NCBI RefSeq assembly: GCF_010500845.1
Contig: NZ_JAAAMI010000001.1
Location: 806,001 to 870,000 of the forward strand
DNA from: Flagellimonas sediminis
GTDB taxonomy: Bacteria; Bacteroidota; Bacteroidia; Flavobacteriales; Flavobacteriaceae
DNA length: 64,000 nucleotides
Reading direction: 5' to 3'
In this document: positions 52,280-62,205 of the stretch, piece by piece
How the letters are laid out: the number at the start of each line of letters is the position of its first letter
Position numbering within the stretch: position 1 is the stretch's first letter
Program-made: the position numbers and the translations under genes
The notes under the pieces: model-generated
What the model was told of the DNA's origin: nothing
Seen by the model: the letters and a program-made list of their open reading frames with translations, nothing else
Databases searched by the model: none

Positions 52280-55141
52280 ATGCGATATTCTATCTTTTTG
52301 ACGTTCATATTCACCCATGTACTTTGTTGGTCACAAGTGACCATTCCGCCAAACGATCCCACGTCCCATCCCAGCTATGCCGCTTTTTTGGAAGCGGGCA
52401 GATCGAAGAACAACAATTCCCGATTGTCCACCGCAGGGGAACTGTTGGAAACGTATCCTGAAAATTCCAAAACCTTTGGTTGGGTGGCCAGTGCCCTATA
52501 CGGCAACAACAAACCCGATGATGCAGTAATGTTCTCCCAATGGGCCATGGCTTTTGATAGTTACAATCCCGAGACCGGGTATTATGGGTTTATCCATGCG
52601 GTATTTGCTAATAGACCCAATGAGGCAAAACTGTTTTTGGAGAACATGCAGGCCGTGGGCCAGGATCAGGCGACCATGCAACGGGACAAACAGGCATTGA
52701 GCGGTTATGTGAACTCTTTGGCCAATTATCCCCACTTATCGGGAACGGTTCAAAAGGCCAAGGAAATGCTTTCCAACTATGAAGAACAGAGCATGATAAG
52801 GGCCAAGGCCACTTTTGAAAGCCTGGGCTCAAGTCTAGGGGCCACCTATGAAGGTATTGCCCAAAATGCGATCGCCGAAAAAATACTGATCGATTGGGTG
52901 AATGCCGGAAAAATGGTGGAAGAGGGGAAAATCTCGAGTGCACTATATGTCGATGCCTTGGCCTATATGGCCCAGTTGTCGGAAAAGGTCAATTTTTCCT
53001 TTGGACAGAAATTGGAGCCGCATTTGGAAAAAATCGTTTTTGACCAGAAAAACTATTCCTTGCCCTCCAGATACAGGGCTTTTTTAAGATTGGCACGGGT
53101 GCAGACGGCTTTAAAACGGTGGGATAAGGTGTTGTCCTCCAGTAGCTTCATGATCGATCAACTCAAAGGAAAGGCACCCTCAACGGCCACACTGGCGAAA
53201 ACGTATTTCTATACGGTCCTGGCACTTACCGGGCAGCAAAAACATGACGAGGCAGCCCAAATAGCGGATGGCTACGTCAATCTGTTGCCCAAGCTGAAAT
53301 CGCCTGAATACATCGCCGAAGCGTATTATGTGTTGATCCGTGCCTACGCCTTCAACAAAGATGTGGAAAAAGGCAAGGCCATACGTCAAAAGGCCCAGGA
53401 GTTCCTAAAAATTCCTGGGATGCAAGATCAGCCTTACGTTGCTTTTGTGACGGATGGACTGTCCGCTACGGAAAATATTCTTGGTGAAGGAGATGTGGCC
53501 TTAACAGGCAATGCCTATAATGACGGCGTAGCATTGGTAGGACTTAAAAAATATACCGAAGCCGCTCATCAATTTGAAAAAGCGAAAGAAGAGGAAATTA
53601 AAATACTGGAAGGACTGTCCATCTTGGCCCAAAGAGGATATTTGGACAAGTTCCAACGGATAAACGGTAATTTGGCCGCCTCCTATTATGAGACCCGGCA
53701 GTTTGATAAGATCTATGACGTCATCGAATCCAACCGATCCTATTCCCTTTTGAACGATAAAAGGAGTACCTTCAAACAACTCCCATTGAAAGAACTTCAG
53801 GCCGTGTTGGGAGCCAACGAGGCCTATCTGTCCTTTATCGATGTTTCCAAAGGAACCACCTACGAAGGCACCTATCTGATGTGCTTGGTACGCAAGAATG
53901 ATGTCACCATAAAGTATAATAGATCCGCTGGGGCCTTTGCCGATATGTTGGAAAATGACAAGGAACTCATCGCACTGGAAAAGGAAATGGCCAAGAATGA
54001 ATTTCGCCAACCCAATCTGGACTACCTGAATGGCAAGAAGACAAGAAAGGACGGTATGTTTGCCCTTGGGGAATTCAAACTGATGACCCAATACCTTCGC
54101 AAACATATGGAGGCCAAGGTGGTCGATGGGCAATATGTGTTCTATCAAAAGGAGAAGATGCCGGACCTGCTCCGTCGATTTTATATCACTTTCATCGACG
54201 GGTTGGAGGATAAATTGCAGGGTGTCACCAAGCTTACCATAAGTCCTGAAGGATTGATAGGGACCATTCCTTTTGATGCTCTGATGGATTGGCAAGGGCG
54301 TTATCTGGCCGAGCGGTTCGAGATGGGTTACATTCCGAGTGCCTCTTTGTTGTACAGCCTTAGAAAACAACCCAAAAAGAAGTTCGAGAAAAATGTTTTG
54401 GCCTTTGGAGGGGCTACCTATGCCCTGCATTCAGCTCCCAAGGCCCCTTTAAGCTCCATTGGCGACCTTGAAAAGTTGCGGTACCGGGTGCGGGAAGATC
54501 TGGAAAAGGGACTGCCCTTGGACTATGCCTTTGCCACGTTTCAAAGTGATGAGCCCATGGGCTTTTTGGAAGGGGGAAGACATGAAGTGGTGTTGATCAA
54601 GAAAAAGGTACCGCTTACGGATACACGCCTTGATGAGATGATGACCGAGAACGAACTCAAGCGGATGAGCCGGGCCAACGAACTGGGCAAGTATAGGGCA
54701 CTCCATCTTTCCAGTCATGCCAGTGTGCACCCATATGTATTTGATTTGAGCGCCTTCGCCATGACCGTAAAGCCTAAACCTGTGGATGGGGAAGATGGCA
54801 TGTTGGTCGTGGGTGAAGTGGAAAAACTGAACCTCCCCATCGATTTTGTAATGCTTAGCGCCTGCCAGACCGCCTTGGGCATTGAGTCACCGGGCGATGG
54901 TATCAAGGGACTCAACCAGGCCCTTTTCAATGCGGGGGTGAGCAGCACCTTGACTTCCCTGTGGAGTGTGAGCGATTCGGGAACCATGTTTTTGAGTGTG
55001 GAACTCTATGATAGGATGTTCAATAAAAGTATGGCCACACCAACGGCCTTGGCCCAAGTGAAGCGTAATTTTATTGCAGGGGTATATGGGGACCAGACCC
55101 ATCCGTATTTTTGGGCACCCTTCATCTATACGGGGTATTGA
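52280..55141 (+). CDS. exported TPR-CHAT-domain protein (caspase-like protease fold)
   Basis: 953 residues: signal peptide to about CWSQ, TPR helices through about residue 600 (for example LAKTYFYTVLALTGQQKHDEA), and a C-terminal CHAT domain (about 640-950). The catalytic dyad is intact: His813 in ALHLSSHAS and Cys862 in MLSACQTALG. CHAT proteins are caspase/separase relatives, some of which cleave gasdermins or other proteins in defence and signalling, while many exported Bacteroidota members have no known substrate. It lies between a MORN-like gene and two membrane proteins in one operon under the 17-bp operator. Confidence 0.88.
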   Translation: MRYSIFLTFIFTHVLCWSQVTIPPNDPTSHPSYAAFLEAGRSKNNNSRLSTAGELLETYPENSKTFGWVASALYGNNKPDDAVMFSQWAMAFDSYNPETGYYGFIHAVFANRPNEAKLFLENMQAVGQDQATMQRDKQALSGYVNSLANYPHLSGTVQKAKEMLSNYEEQSMIRAKATFESLGSSLGATYEGIAQNAIAEKILIDWVNAGKMVEEGKISSALYVDALAYMAQLSEKVNFSFGQKLEPHLEKIVFDQKNYSLPSRYRAFLRLARVQTALKRWDKVLSSSSFMIDQLKGKAPSTATLAKTYFYTVLALTGQQKHDEAAQIADGYVNLLPKLKSPEYIAEAYYVLIRAYAFNKDVEKGKAIRQKAQEFLKIPGMQDQPYVAFVTDGLSATENILGEGDVALTGNAYNDGVALVGLKKYTEAAHQFEKAKEEEIKILEGLSILAQRGYLDKFQRINGNLAASYYETRQFDKIYDVIESNRSYSLLNDKRSTFKQLPLKELQAVLGANEAYLSFIDVSKGTTYEGTYLMCLVRKNDVTIKYNRSAGAFADMLENDKELIALEKEMAKNEFRQPNLDYLNGKKTRKDGMFALGEFKLMTQYLRKHMEAKVVDGQYVFYQKEKMPDLLRRFYITFIDGLEDKLQGVTKLTISPEGLIGTIPFDALMDWQGRYLAERFEMGYIPSASLLYSLRKQPKKKFEKNVLAFGGATYALHSAPKAPLSSIGDLEKLRYRVREDLEKGLPLDYAFATFQSDEPMGFLEGGRHEVVLIKKKVPLTDTRLDEMMTENELKRMSRANELGKYRALHLSSHASVHPYVFDLSAFAMTVKPKPVDGEDGMLVVGEVEKLNLPIDFVMLSACQTALGIESPGDGIKGLNQALFNAGVSSTLTSLWSVSDSGTMFLSVELYDRMFNKSMATPTALAQVKRNFIAGVYGDQTHPYFWAPFIYTGY

Positions 55142-55166
55142 TATCCTTCTCAAAAAGACATTTTCA

Positions 55167-55646
55167 ATGCCAGTAAAGGAGCATTTACCCTTAGAGCCCG
55201 CCGATATCAAAAAACTCAGACAACAATTGTTCGCCATGTTGGTGTTCCCTGTGGTGGTGATTGGGATGTTTCTGTTGTTCATTTCCTTTGTGTTCAAGGA
55301 TTTCAAGACCAGTTTTGCAGGGGATACGGTGGTGATGTATGTGTTCATCGGTTTTTGCCTGTTCTTTTTTGGCATCATCGCGTATATGGTCGGGACCACT
55401 GCCATCGATTTACGGCGCGGGATAAAACATCGCATCTCAGGGAAGATAATGGACAAACTTACCATCACCTCCAACCGAAGGTCCAACTCGAACGCTATAC
55501 GGACTACTCAAGGAACAATCACAGTGAATACAGTGTTGTACGACAAACTTTCCGTAGGGGACGGTATCACCATTTTTATGACGCAATATGGAAACAGGCC
55601 CATTAGCTTGTTGACCATGGACCAAGAGGAATTTTATCTGGTATAG
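55167..55646 (+). CDS. membrane protein with two helices and a soluble domain
   Basis: 159 residues from the ATG at 55167; the frame is open further upstream but that part overlaps the CHAT gene. Two membrane helices (about 22-44 and 60-82) are followed by a beta-rich soluble part (KIMDKLTITSNRR to YLV). I recognise no family. It is 25 bp after the CHAT gene and in the same operon. Confidence 0.7.
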   Translation: MPVKEHLPLEPADIKKLRQQLFAMLVFPVVVIGMFLLFISFVFKDFKTSFAGDTVVMYVFIGFCLFFFGIIAYMVGTTAIDLRRGIKHRISGKIMDKLTITSNRRSNSNAIRTTQGTITVNTVLYDKLSVGDGITIFMTQYGNRPISLLTMDQEEFYLV

Positions 55647-55671
55647 TGCCATACCACCAAACCGATGACTT

Positions 55672-56010
55672 ATGATAGGGATTGTTTTTTTGTTGATTGC
55701 ATTGATTGGGCCAATGGTGTTGCTTTCCACCTTTCTGTATTTCCATTTTCCGGACGAATCGGTGGGGCGCATGGACCGTTATATTCCTCCGTTGACCTCC
55801 GCTTTGGCCACTTGGGCGTTTTGCACCGGTTGGTTGTGGTTCTATCTCTTTAACCTGTATATCAGTTTGCCGGTACTATTGCTGTCCATTGGTTTGCACT
55901 TGTACACCATGTCCAAGAACTTGAATCCGAAGCTTCGTCGGATCAATGCCATTCTGATTTGGGCCGCATGTGGCGTTTGCTTCCTCAGCTATTTTTATTT
56001 TGACTTGTGA
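55672..56010 (+). CDS. small four-helix membrane protein
   Basis: 112 residues, almost entirely hydrophobic, with about four membrane helices separated by short basic or acidic loops (HFPDESVGRMDRY, SKNLNPKLRR). No family recognised. It is 25 bp after the preceding gene and is the last of the MORN-CHAT operon. Confidence 0.65.
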   Translation: MIGIVFLLIALIGPMVLLSTFLYFHFPDESVGRMDRYIPPLTSALATWAFCTGWLWFYLFNLYISLPVLLLSIGLHLYTMSKNLNPKLRRINAILIWAACGVCFLSYFYFDL

Positions 56011-56037
56011 CCAAGGATGGTATGAAGGCACTTTACG

Positions 56038-56080
56038 TCAATTGCCGTATTGATTGTCGTAGGGTTGGGGCCTATGTTTG
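56038..56080 (+). promoter_or_regulatory. operator and promoter of the second half of the CHAT module
   Basis: Second copy of GTCAATTGCCGTATTGA (56037-56053), 19 bp before the exact -7 box TATGTTTG (56073-56080), 37 bp ahead of the next ATG. Identical element and spacing to the copy at 51443. Confidence 0.65.
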
Positions 56081-56117
56081 TCTTAATGAGATATAACAAT
56101 ACAAACTTTAAAATCAA

Positions 56118-57116
56118 ATGAAAAAAGTAGCTTTTTTGATGGCACTGATCCTATTTGCCATCCTTACCGTTTCCGCCCAAACTGTGGGAGAAGTAAAGAT
56201 CAAAACGCTTGGTCCTGCCAACCTCAGCTACAGAAAAAGTCCCAAAAAGGTGATGATCTCCGATTTTCAGGTCAATTACCAAACCGCCCTTAACCTTGAG
56301 GATTCCAAAAAAGGGGGCAAGCTATGGAGAGGGGGGCTCAAAGGTGACGCAAAAGCATCCCTTACCTTGGTGCTTGACGGACTCAATCCAGACGACCTTC
56401 AAAAGTTGACAGATCAACTCTATCAGGACTATGTGGAGGATTTGAAATCAAAGGGCTTTGAGATTGCCCCGATTGAAGAACTATGGAACAACAAGGCCTA
56501 TGACAAGAACCGTGAGAGCAGATGGGAACTGGTCGCAGGTCAAGGACCTGAAAAAGGGAAAGAATTCGGTATCATTCTCACACGGCCCACCACCCAGAAG
56601 TTTGTGGTACCGTTTAGGACTATGGGCAAAGATCAAATACCCCTCGCCGGCTTTGCCGATTATGCTGGGAATACCGAAAGCCGGGTAGTGAACCAGAAAA
56701 CCGATTTTATCTTCAACAAAGTTATTTTGGTGGTCAATGTTTTTGAGGATAGCCAAAGCGAGGTTTCAAGAACTTTGAACCGACACGCGGGAAATGCCAG
56801 GGTAAAGGCGGAGACCACTTTTGTGATCAGCGAGGAAAGCAGTATAATGTTTGATATGGGGCATTTTGTCCCGCGGGGAGGGGTTGAAGTCACTGGGGTC
56901 ATGGAAAGACAAAAATTTGATGTGGCCCAAACTCCGGACAGGGACAAACTGGGAACCGATTGGGGAGTGCTTAGGGTCTGGAGTGTGGACCATCAGGAAA
57001 AGTCCAATTTTTCCATTGTAAAGTGTGATCCGAAGAAATATTTGGAAGGTGCCCAAAAAGGGTTGGATGCCTATTTGGATGCCGTTGTGGAAAAACTGGC
57101 GGACAAGGCCGATTAA
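56118..57116 (+). CDS. secreted protein of unknown function
   Basis: 332 residues with a signal peptide ending VSAQT. The rest is a globular alpha/beta protein (SDFQVNYQTAL near 50; DLQKLTDQLYQDYVEDLKSKGFEI near 105). I do not recognise a family. It shares the operator of the MORN-CHAT operon and precedes the sensor kinase by 51 bp, so it may sit in the same signalling pathway. Confidence 0.72.
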   Translation: MKKVAFLMALILFAILTVSAQTVGEVKIKTLGPANLSYRKSPKKVMISDFQVNYQTALNLEDSKKGGKLWRGGLKGDAKASLTLVLDGLNPDDLQKLTDQLYQDYVEDLKSKGFEIAPIEELWNNKAYDKNRESRWELVAGQGPEKGKEFGIILTRPTTQKFVVPFRTMGKDQIPLAGFADYAGNTESRVVNQKTDFIFNKVILVVNVFEDSQSEVSRTLNRHAGNARVKAETTFVISEESSIMFDMGHFVPRGGVEVTGVMERQKFDVAQTPDRDKLGTDWGVLRVWSVDHQEKSNFSIVKCDPKKYLEGAQKGLDAYLDAVVEKLADKAD

Positions 57117-57167
57117 TTTTGAAAGGACAAGCGTCATAAGGCCCGAAAATTTATCTATTTTTAAAAA

Positions 57168-59132
57168 ATGTCTTCGATAAAACAACTTCTTACATCCTTG
57201 ACGGTATTAGTGCTGTCAGGGATGTTCCATACCACATTGAGTGCCCAAACCCTAGAGGAAGAGCTCAAAATGCTCAAGGACACTGTGGCCATTAAAGAGG
57301 GCGGAGAAAAAGTGTTGGCCCTTAAGGACGTCGGAATGAAGTTTCGTTCCATAAATGTGGACAGTGTCAGATATTATGTCGACTTGGCTTTTAAGGAAGC
57401 AGATGCATTGGATGACGATTATTATCGGGCAAGGATCTGGATGGTATATGGTATTCTTTCATGGGATGCTGGCAGACCTAAAGAAGCATTGGAGTATCAT
57501 ATGAAAGCCAAGCCCATTCTGGAAAATTCAAAAGAATACTATGTATTGGGAAGTCTCTATACCAACATGTCCAATGCTTATGAGGCCCTTACTGAATTTG
57601 ACACTTCTGTAGCATTTCAGTTCAAGGCCTTGGAGAACTTTATTGCGGGAAAGGATAGTATTTGGATTGCGGGGTCCTATCTGAATCTGGGAAACAGGTA
57701 CAAGTTGATTCAAGAACCGGACCTGTCTTTGGAATACTACCTGAAGGCATCGGATATGTACAGGAAGATAGGGAACGATTATTTTGTGGCGGTGAGCTAT
57801 AACAGTGTGGCTGCGGCTTATCTCGAAAAAAAACAGTTTGATGAGGCATTTGACTATGCCAAAAAGTCGTTGGAGGGCTATGACACCATCGGCGCAAGGT
57901 TGGATAAAGCTTATCCGTTAACGAACATGGCCTTGGCAAGTTGGGGCCTTGGAAATTTTGATGCTGCAGAACTTTATTATAATCAGGCCATAGCCCTTCA
58001 AGAGGAAAGGGGGGAGCGTTTGGCCCAGATTTCTTTAAAAAATGATTTAGCCAATATATATCTTAAACAGGGTAAAGTAAACAGGGCCGAAGAATTGGCC
58101 TTGGCTACCTATGCAGAAGCGGAGCAAATCGAATTTCTTCCAGGCATAGATGTGCTTTCCAAGACTTTGTCGTTGATTTATGAAGAAAAGCCAGATTTCA
58201 AAAAAGCATATCAGTATCATCAAAAGCACAAAGCGGCAAGGGATAGCCTCTACTTTTCGGAAAAAGCACGGGAAATGCTCAACCTAAAGGAAAAGTATGA
58301 GACCGAACAAAAGGAGAACGAAATCCTTCGCCAACAGAACGAGCTGGTAGAAAACGAATTGTCCATAAAAAAGCGAAACAATATGCTGATGGGCAGTGGC
58401 GGTCTTTTGGCAATACTATTGATTGTAGGTTTTGTGGTGTTCCGTGAACAAAAAATAAAAGCAAGGAACATGGCAAGTGAGACCGCTCTGGAAAAGGCCA
58501 TGGCCGAAGCCAAGGCGCAGGAGAACCTGAAGGAGCAGCGTATTCGCATTGCCCGTGACCTGCACGACAATATCGGTTCCCAACTCACGTACCTCACATC
58601 GATAACCGATTCCGCCAAAAGAGGGATTGACAAGGGAGAGGTTTTCCTCATGGAAAAGCTCACCCAAATGAAACAATTTTCATTGGTCACCATCTCCGAA
58701 CTACGGGATACGATATGGGCCATGAACAAGGACGAGATCAGTTTGGAAGACATTCAGGAACGTACCCAACAATTGGCCGCGACCGTCCATGAGGCCACAG
58801 ACAATAAAATCATAGTGCGTACCGAGGGAAATCCTTCCGACAAGGTGCTCAATGCCTTTGTGGGAATGAACCTGTTCAGGATCATCCAAGAATCCGTCAA
58901 CAATGCTGTGAAGCATTCGGAAAGCCCCGAGATAGTCGTAACGTTTACAGAGTTGGAAAATCAGGTCGAGATCGTAATCGAAGATTTTGGTAAAGGATTC
59001 GATACGACAAAAGGATCAACAGGAAACGGACTCCACATCATGCAAAATAGGGCGCAGAAAGCAGGCATTGATTTTAGCCAAACAAGTGTACCGGAAAAAG
59101 GCACCAAGGTGGAGCTAAAGGTGAACGTGTAA
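57168..59132 (+). CDS. TPR sensor histidine kinase (HisKA_3 type)
   Basis: 654 residues: signal or anchor sequence, periplasmic TPR array (about 75-370, for example ESLYTNMSNAYEALTEFD in outline), coiled coil, one membrane helix (about 404-424), then HisKA_3 with His466 in RIARDLHDNIGSQL and an HATPase domain (NNAVKHS, GFDTTKGSTGNGLHIMQNRA). It senses through the TPRs and phosphorylates the NarL-type regulator encoded 16 bp downstream. Its operon shares the 17-bp operator with the CHAT operon. Confidence 0.9.
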   Translation: MSSIKQLLTSLTVLVLSGMFHTTLSAQTLEEELKMLKDTVAIKEGGEKVLALKDVGMKFRSINVDSVRYYVDLAFKEADALDDDYYRARIWMVYGILSWDAGRPKEALEYHMKAKPILENSKEYYVLGSLYTNMSNAYEALTEFDTSVAFQFKALENFIAGKDSIWIAGSYLNLGNRYKLIQEPDLSLEYYLKASDMYRKIGNDYFVAVSYNSVAAAYLEKKQFDEAFDYAKKSLEGYDTIGARLDKAYPLTNMALASWGLGNFDAAELYYNQAIALQEERGERLAQISLKNDLANIYLKQGKVNRAEELALATYAEAEQIEFLPGIDVLSKTLSLIYEEKPDFKKAYQYHQKHKAARDSLYFSEKAREMLNLKEKYETEQKENEILRQQNELVENELSIKKRNNMLMGSGGLLAILLIVGFVVFREQKIKARNMASETALEKAMAEAKAQENLKEQRIRIARDLHDNIGSQLTYLTSITDSAKRGIDKGEVFLMEKLTQMKQFSLVTISELRDTIWAMNKDEISLEDIQERTQQLAATVHEATDNKIIVRTEGNPSDKVLNAFVGMNLFRIIQESVNNAVKHSESPEIVVTFTELENQVEIVIEDFGKGFDTTKGSTGNGLHIMQNRAQKAGIDFSQTSVPEKGTKVELKVNV

Positions 59133-59148
59133 ACTCAAAGACAAAGCG

Positions 59149-59805
59149 ATGGGCAAGATCAAGTTGGCAATAGTGGACGACAATACTTTTTTGGCAAGGG
59201 CCATCCATGAAAAACTTGCCGATTATGGAGACTTGGACATCAAATTGATGGTGTACAATGGAAGTGAACTATTGGCCAGGCTGGAAAAAAACCATAACGT
59301 GGACCTAGTACTCATGGACATTGAAATGCCCATATTGGACGGGATAGAGACCGTGAACATCATAAAACAAAGATATCCGCATATTAAGGTTCTCATGCTT
59401 ACCGTTTTTGACAATGATGAGAATATCTTCAATGCTATCCAAGCAGGGGCCGATGGCTATTTATTGAAGGAAATAGAGGCGGACAAACTACACGATGCTA
59501 TAACGGAGACCATGGGCGGGGGTGCCGCCATGAGCCCATCCATTGCGGTGAAGACGTTAAAGCTATTGCGATACCCCGAACGACAGGGATCTTTATCCAC
59601 AAAGGAGGATGGAGTCGAACTTAGCACAAGGGAGCTGGAAGTATTGGAACAACTGGCAGAGGGACTTAGCTACACGATCATTGCCAACAATCTCTTCCTT
59701 TCGCCCAGCACAGTACGGAAGCACATCGAGAATATCTACAAAAAGCTACAGGTGCATAACAAATTGGAGGCCGTGCAAAAAGCAAGGAGGCGGGGTTTGG
59801 TTTAA
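59149..59805 (+). CDS. NarL/LuxR-type response regulator
   Basis: 218 residues: receiver domain (VDDN at 9-12, Asp57 in VLMDIEMP, Lys in YLLKEI) and a LuxR-type helix-turn-helix (LSTRELEVLEQLAEG, SPSTVRKHIENIYKKL). Output of the TPR kinase. It is the best local candidate for binding the palindromic 17-mer found twice in this module. The 261-bp gap after it (59806-60066) contains no gene, terminator or clear promoter that I can support. Confidence 0.9.
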   Translation: MGKIKLAIVDDNTFLARAIHEKLADYGDLDIKLMVYNGSELLARLEKNHNVDLVLMDIEMPILDGIETVNIIKQRYPHIKVLMLTVFDNDENIFNAIQAGADGYLLKEIEADKLHDAITETMGGGAAMSPSIAVKTLKLLRYPERQGSLSTKEDGVELSTRELEVLEQLAEGLSYTIIANNLFLSPSTVRKHIENIYKKLQVHNKLEAVQKARRRGLV

Positions 59806-60066
59806 GTATTTAAAGCAGTTCAATTCATGGAAGACAATGAACTTTGTGTCCAGCAACAGCTTTTGTGTAAGAGATTGTAGAAGTATCCAGAATTTTAGGG
59901 ATGAAAATTCCTTATGTATCCTCACAGGGCTTTGTACCGGGCATTTTGTAACTGTAATAGAAGGATTTTCAAAGCTACGTGACTACTGTTCTTTTCACCA
60001 GAACCAGAATTCTTGATAAATGGAAAAACTCTACATTTATAAATGTTCCAATAAACAATCAATACT

Positions 60067-60810
60067 TTGACCATACCCTTCGAGCCTTCCCTTTTCGGAA
60101 TTAAGATCAATATCCATCTTATATTGGAATATCTGGCTTTCTTTATTGGATTCAGATATTATGTGCGGTTACGAAGGTTGTCCCAAGACAACATATCGAA
60201 CGGGAACAGGCTTTCGATTATACTCGGTGCCATTGCTGGCGCCTTTATCGGATCAAGACTTATGGGATTTTTGGAAAATCCGATGATTTCAATGAACACC
60301 GTTAACATGCTGCAGTTGCTCAATACAAAGTCAATAATGGGAGGCTTGTTTGGCGGATTGATTGGTGTTGAATTATCAAAAAAAATAATCCATGAAAAGC
60401 AATCTTCGGGGGACCTTTTCACTTTTCCAATTATATTAGGAATCCTTATTGGCCGTTTAGGCTGTTTTTTAAGTGGCACCAATGAATTCACCTATGGTAA
60501 GGAAACCCATTTTTTTACAGGGATGAACTTGGGCGATGGATTGCTAAGGCACCCAACCTCACTATATGAAATGGTATTTTTAATACTTCTGTTTGTCCTT
60601 TTGAAGCGATTTTCGAATTACCTTGAACGGGAAAATGGATTACTTTTCAAGGTTTTTATGTTGGCGTACTTTGGATTTCGTTTCTTTATAGAGTTCCTGA
60701 AACCCAATGTTTTTTACGTTTTGGGATTGAGTAGTATTCAATGGCTTTGTATAGTGTGTTGGTTGTATTACCTGCCCACGTTAAATAAATTGGTTAGAAA
60801 TGCCTACTAG
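60067..60810 (+). CDS. divergent prolipoprotein diacylglyceryl transferase (Lgt) homologue
   Basis: 247 residues from a TTG start with about seven membrane helices. Lgt landmarks are there: N-terminal PSLFGIKINIHLILEYLAFF in outline, IGSRLMGFL, GRLGCFLSGTNEF (Lgt: GRLGNF) and RHPTSLYE. Two essential Lgt positions differ: the His of HGG is Met (IMGGLFGG) and the Asn after GRLG is Cys. So normal lipoprotein maturation is unlikely; use of a lipid for another purpose is plausible. Its stop overlaps the radical-SAM gene by 11 bp. Confidence 0.78.
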   Translation: MTIPFEPSLFGIKINIHLILEYLAFFIGFRYYVRLRRLSQDNISNGNRLSIILGAIAGAFIGSRLMGFLENPMISMNTVNMLQLLNTKSIMGGLFGGLIGVELSKKIIHEKQSSGDLFTFPIILGILIGRLGCFLSGTNEFTYGKETHFFTGMNLGDGLLRHPTSLYEMVFLILLFVLLKRFSNYLERENGLLFKVFMLAYFGFRFFIEFLKPNVFYVLGLSSIQWLCIVCWLYYLPTLNKLVRNAY

Positions 60811-62194
60811 AAAATATACCTATTACGATTATACCATCAGCCTTTGTCCGGAATGCCTGAAGCGCATTGATGCCAAAATTGTTTTCGAAGATGGAAAGGT
60901 CTACATGCTAAAGAGATGTCCTGAACATGGTAACTCAAAAGTTTTACTGGCTGATGATATTGAGTATTATAAAAACATCCGAAACTATAACAAGCCTTCC
61001 GAAACGCCCTATAAATTCAATACAAAAACTCATTATGGGTGTCCGTATGACTGTGGACTTTGTCCGGATCACGAGCAACACTCCTGCCTAACCATCATTG
61101 AAATTACGGACCGATGTAATCTTACATGTCCCACTTGCTATGCTGGTTCTTCCCCAACGTATGGAAGACATAGAACCTTTGAAGAAGTAAAAACCATGCT
61201 GGATACCATTGTGGCTAACGAAAAGGAACCGGATGTGGTGCAGATCAGCGGGGGTGAACCCACCATACACCCTCAATTTTTTGAAATCCTCGATTATGCC
61301 AAAACCCTACCCATAAAGCATATTATGGTAAACACCAATGGGTTGGCAATTGCCAAGGATTTTGAATTTGCAAAACGGTTAAAAAGCTACTCGCCCGACT
61401 TTGAAATTTACCTACAGTTTGATTCCTTCGAGGAATATGCCCTGGTAACGTTGAGGGGTGCAAACCTGAAGAAAATCAGGGAGAAGGCCATTGACCATTT
61501 AAACCAACTCAATCTTTCAACCACACTGGTGGTAACTCTCCAAAAAGGGTTGAACGATCATGAAATCGGGAAGGTAATCGACTATGCCCTTCAACAAAAA
61601 TGTGTAAGGGGCGTTACGTTTCAACCTACACAAATTGCGGGCAGGCTGGATAACTTCGATGCGGAAAAAGATAGGATTACCCTAACGGAAGTAAGGCGGA
61701 AGATTCTGGAACAAGCACCCATTTTCACACCAGATGATCTAATACCCGTGCCCTGTAACCCTGATGCGTTGGTAATGGGCTACGTCTTAAAACTGGAAGG
61801 CAACAATATTCCACTAACAAGATATGTGAACCCAGCCGATTTGCTGGACAAAGGCAAAAATACCATTGTGTATGAGCAAGATGAAGCCTTGCATAAAAAA
61901 ATGTTCGAAATATTCAGCACCGGGACATCTACGGACAAAGCATCGTCCAAATTGCACAGTTTACTCTGTTGCCTTCCCTTTGTGGAGGCGCCAAATCTTG
62001 GGTATGACAATTTGTTCAGGATAATCATCATGCAATTTATTGATGCACATAACTTTGATGTAAGGGCGATAAAAAAGTCGTGTGTCCATATCGTTAACAA
62101 GGACAATAAAATAATTCCATTTGAAACCATGAACCTATTTTATCGGGATGAGAAAGTGGACTACTTGGAAAAACTTAAGGAAAATGCAGTTTAA
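60800..62194 (+). CDS. radical-SAM protein resembling archaeal tetraether synthase (Tes, COG1964 type)
   Basis: 464 residues. An N-terminal zinc/rubredoxin-like pair (CPECLKRI, RCPEHG), a CPYDCGLCPDHEQHSC cluster region, the SAM cluster motif CNLTCPTC at about 111-118, the GGEP-type motif SGGEPTIHP, and a late Cys-rich LLCCLPF. This four-part Cys layout is that of MJ0619/Tes-type proteins, which join isoprenoid lipid tails in archaea. Bacterial relatives exist with unknown products. Translationally coupled to an Lgt-like membrane protein, it may modify a membrane lipid (inference). Confidence 0.82.
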   Translation: MPTRKYTYYDYTISLCPECLKRIDAKIVFEDGKVYMLKRCPEHGNSKVLLADDIEYYKNIRNYNKPSETPYKFNTKTHYGCPYDCGLCPDHEQHSCLTIIEITDRCNLTCPTCYAGSSPTYGRHRTFEEVKTMLDTIVANEKEPDVVQISGGEPTIHPQFFEILDYAKTLPIKHIMVNTNGLAIAKDFEFAKRLKSYSPDFEIYLQFDSFEEYALVTLRGANLKKIREKAIDHLNQLNLSTTLVVTLQKGLNDHEIGKVIDYALQQKCVRGVTFQPTQIAGRLDNFDAEKDRITLTEVRRKILEQAPIFTPDDLIPVPCNPDALVMGYVLKLEGNNIPLTRYVNPADLLDKGKNTIVYEQDEALHKKMFEIFSTGTSTDKASSKLHSLLCCLPFVEAPNLGYDNLFRIIIMQFIDAHNFDVRAIKKSCVHIVNKDNKIIPFETMNLFYRDEKVDYLEKLKENAV

Positions 62195-62205
62195 ACCTTC
62201 AACTT

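Noticed and set aside
53501..54430. Leftward 309-codon frame inside the CHAT gene
   Set aside because: Antisense shadow of a well-supported gene.
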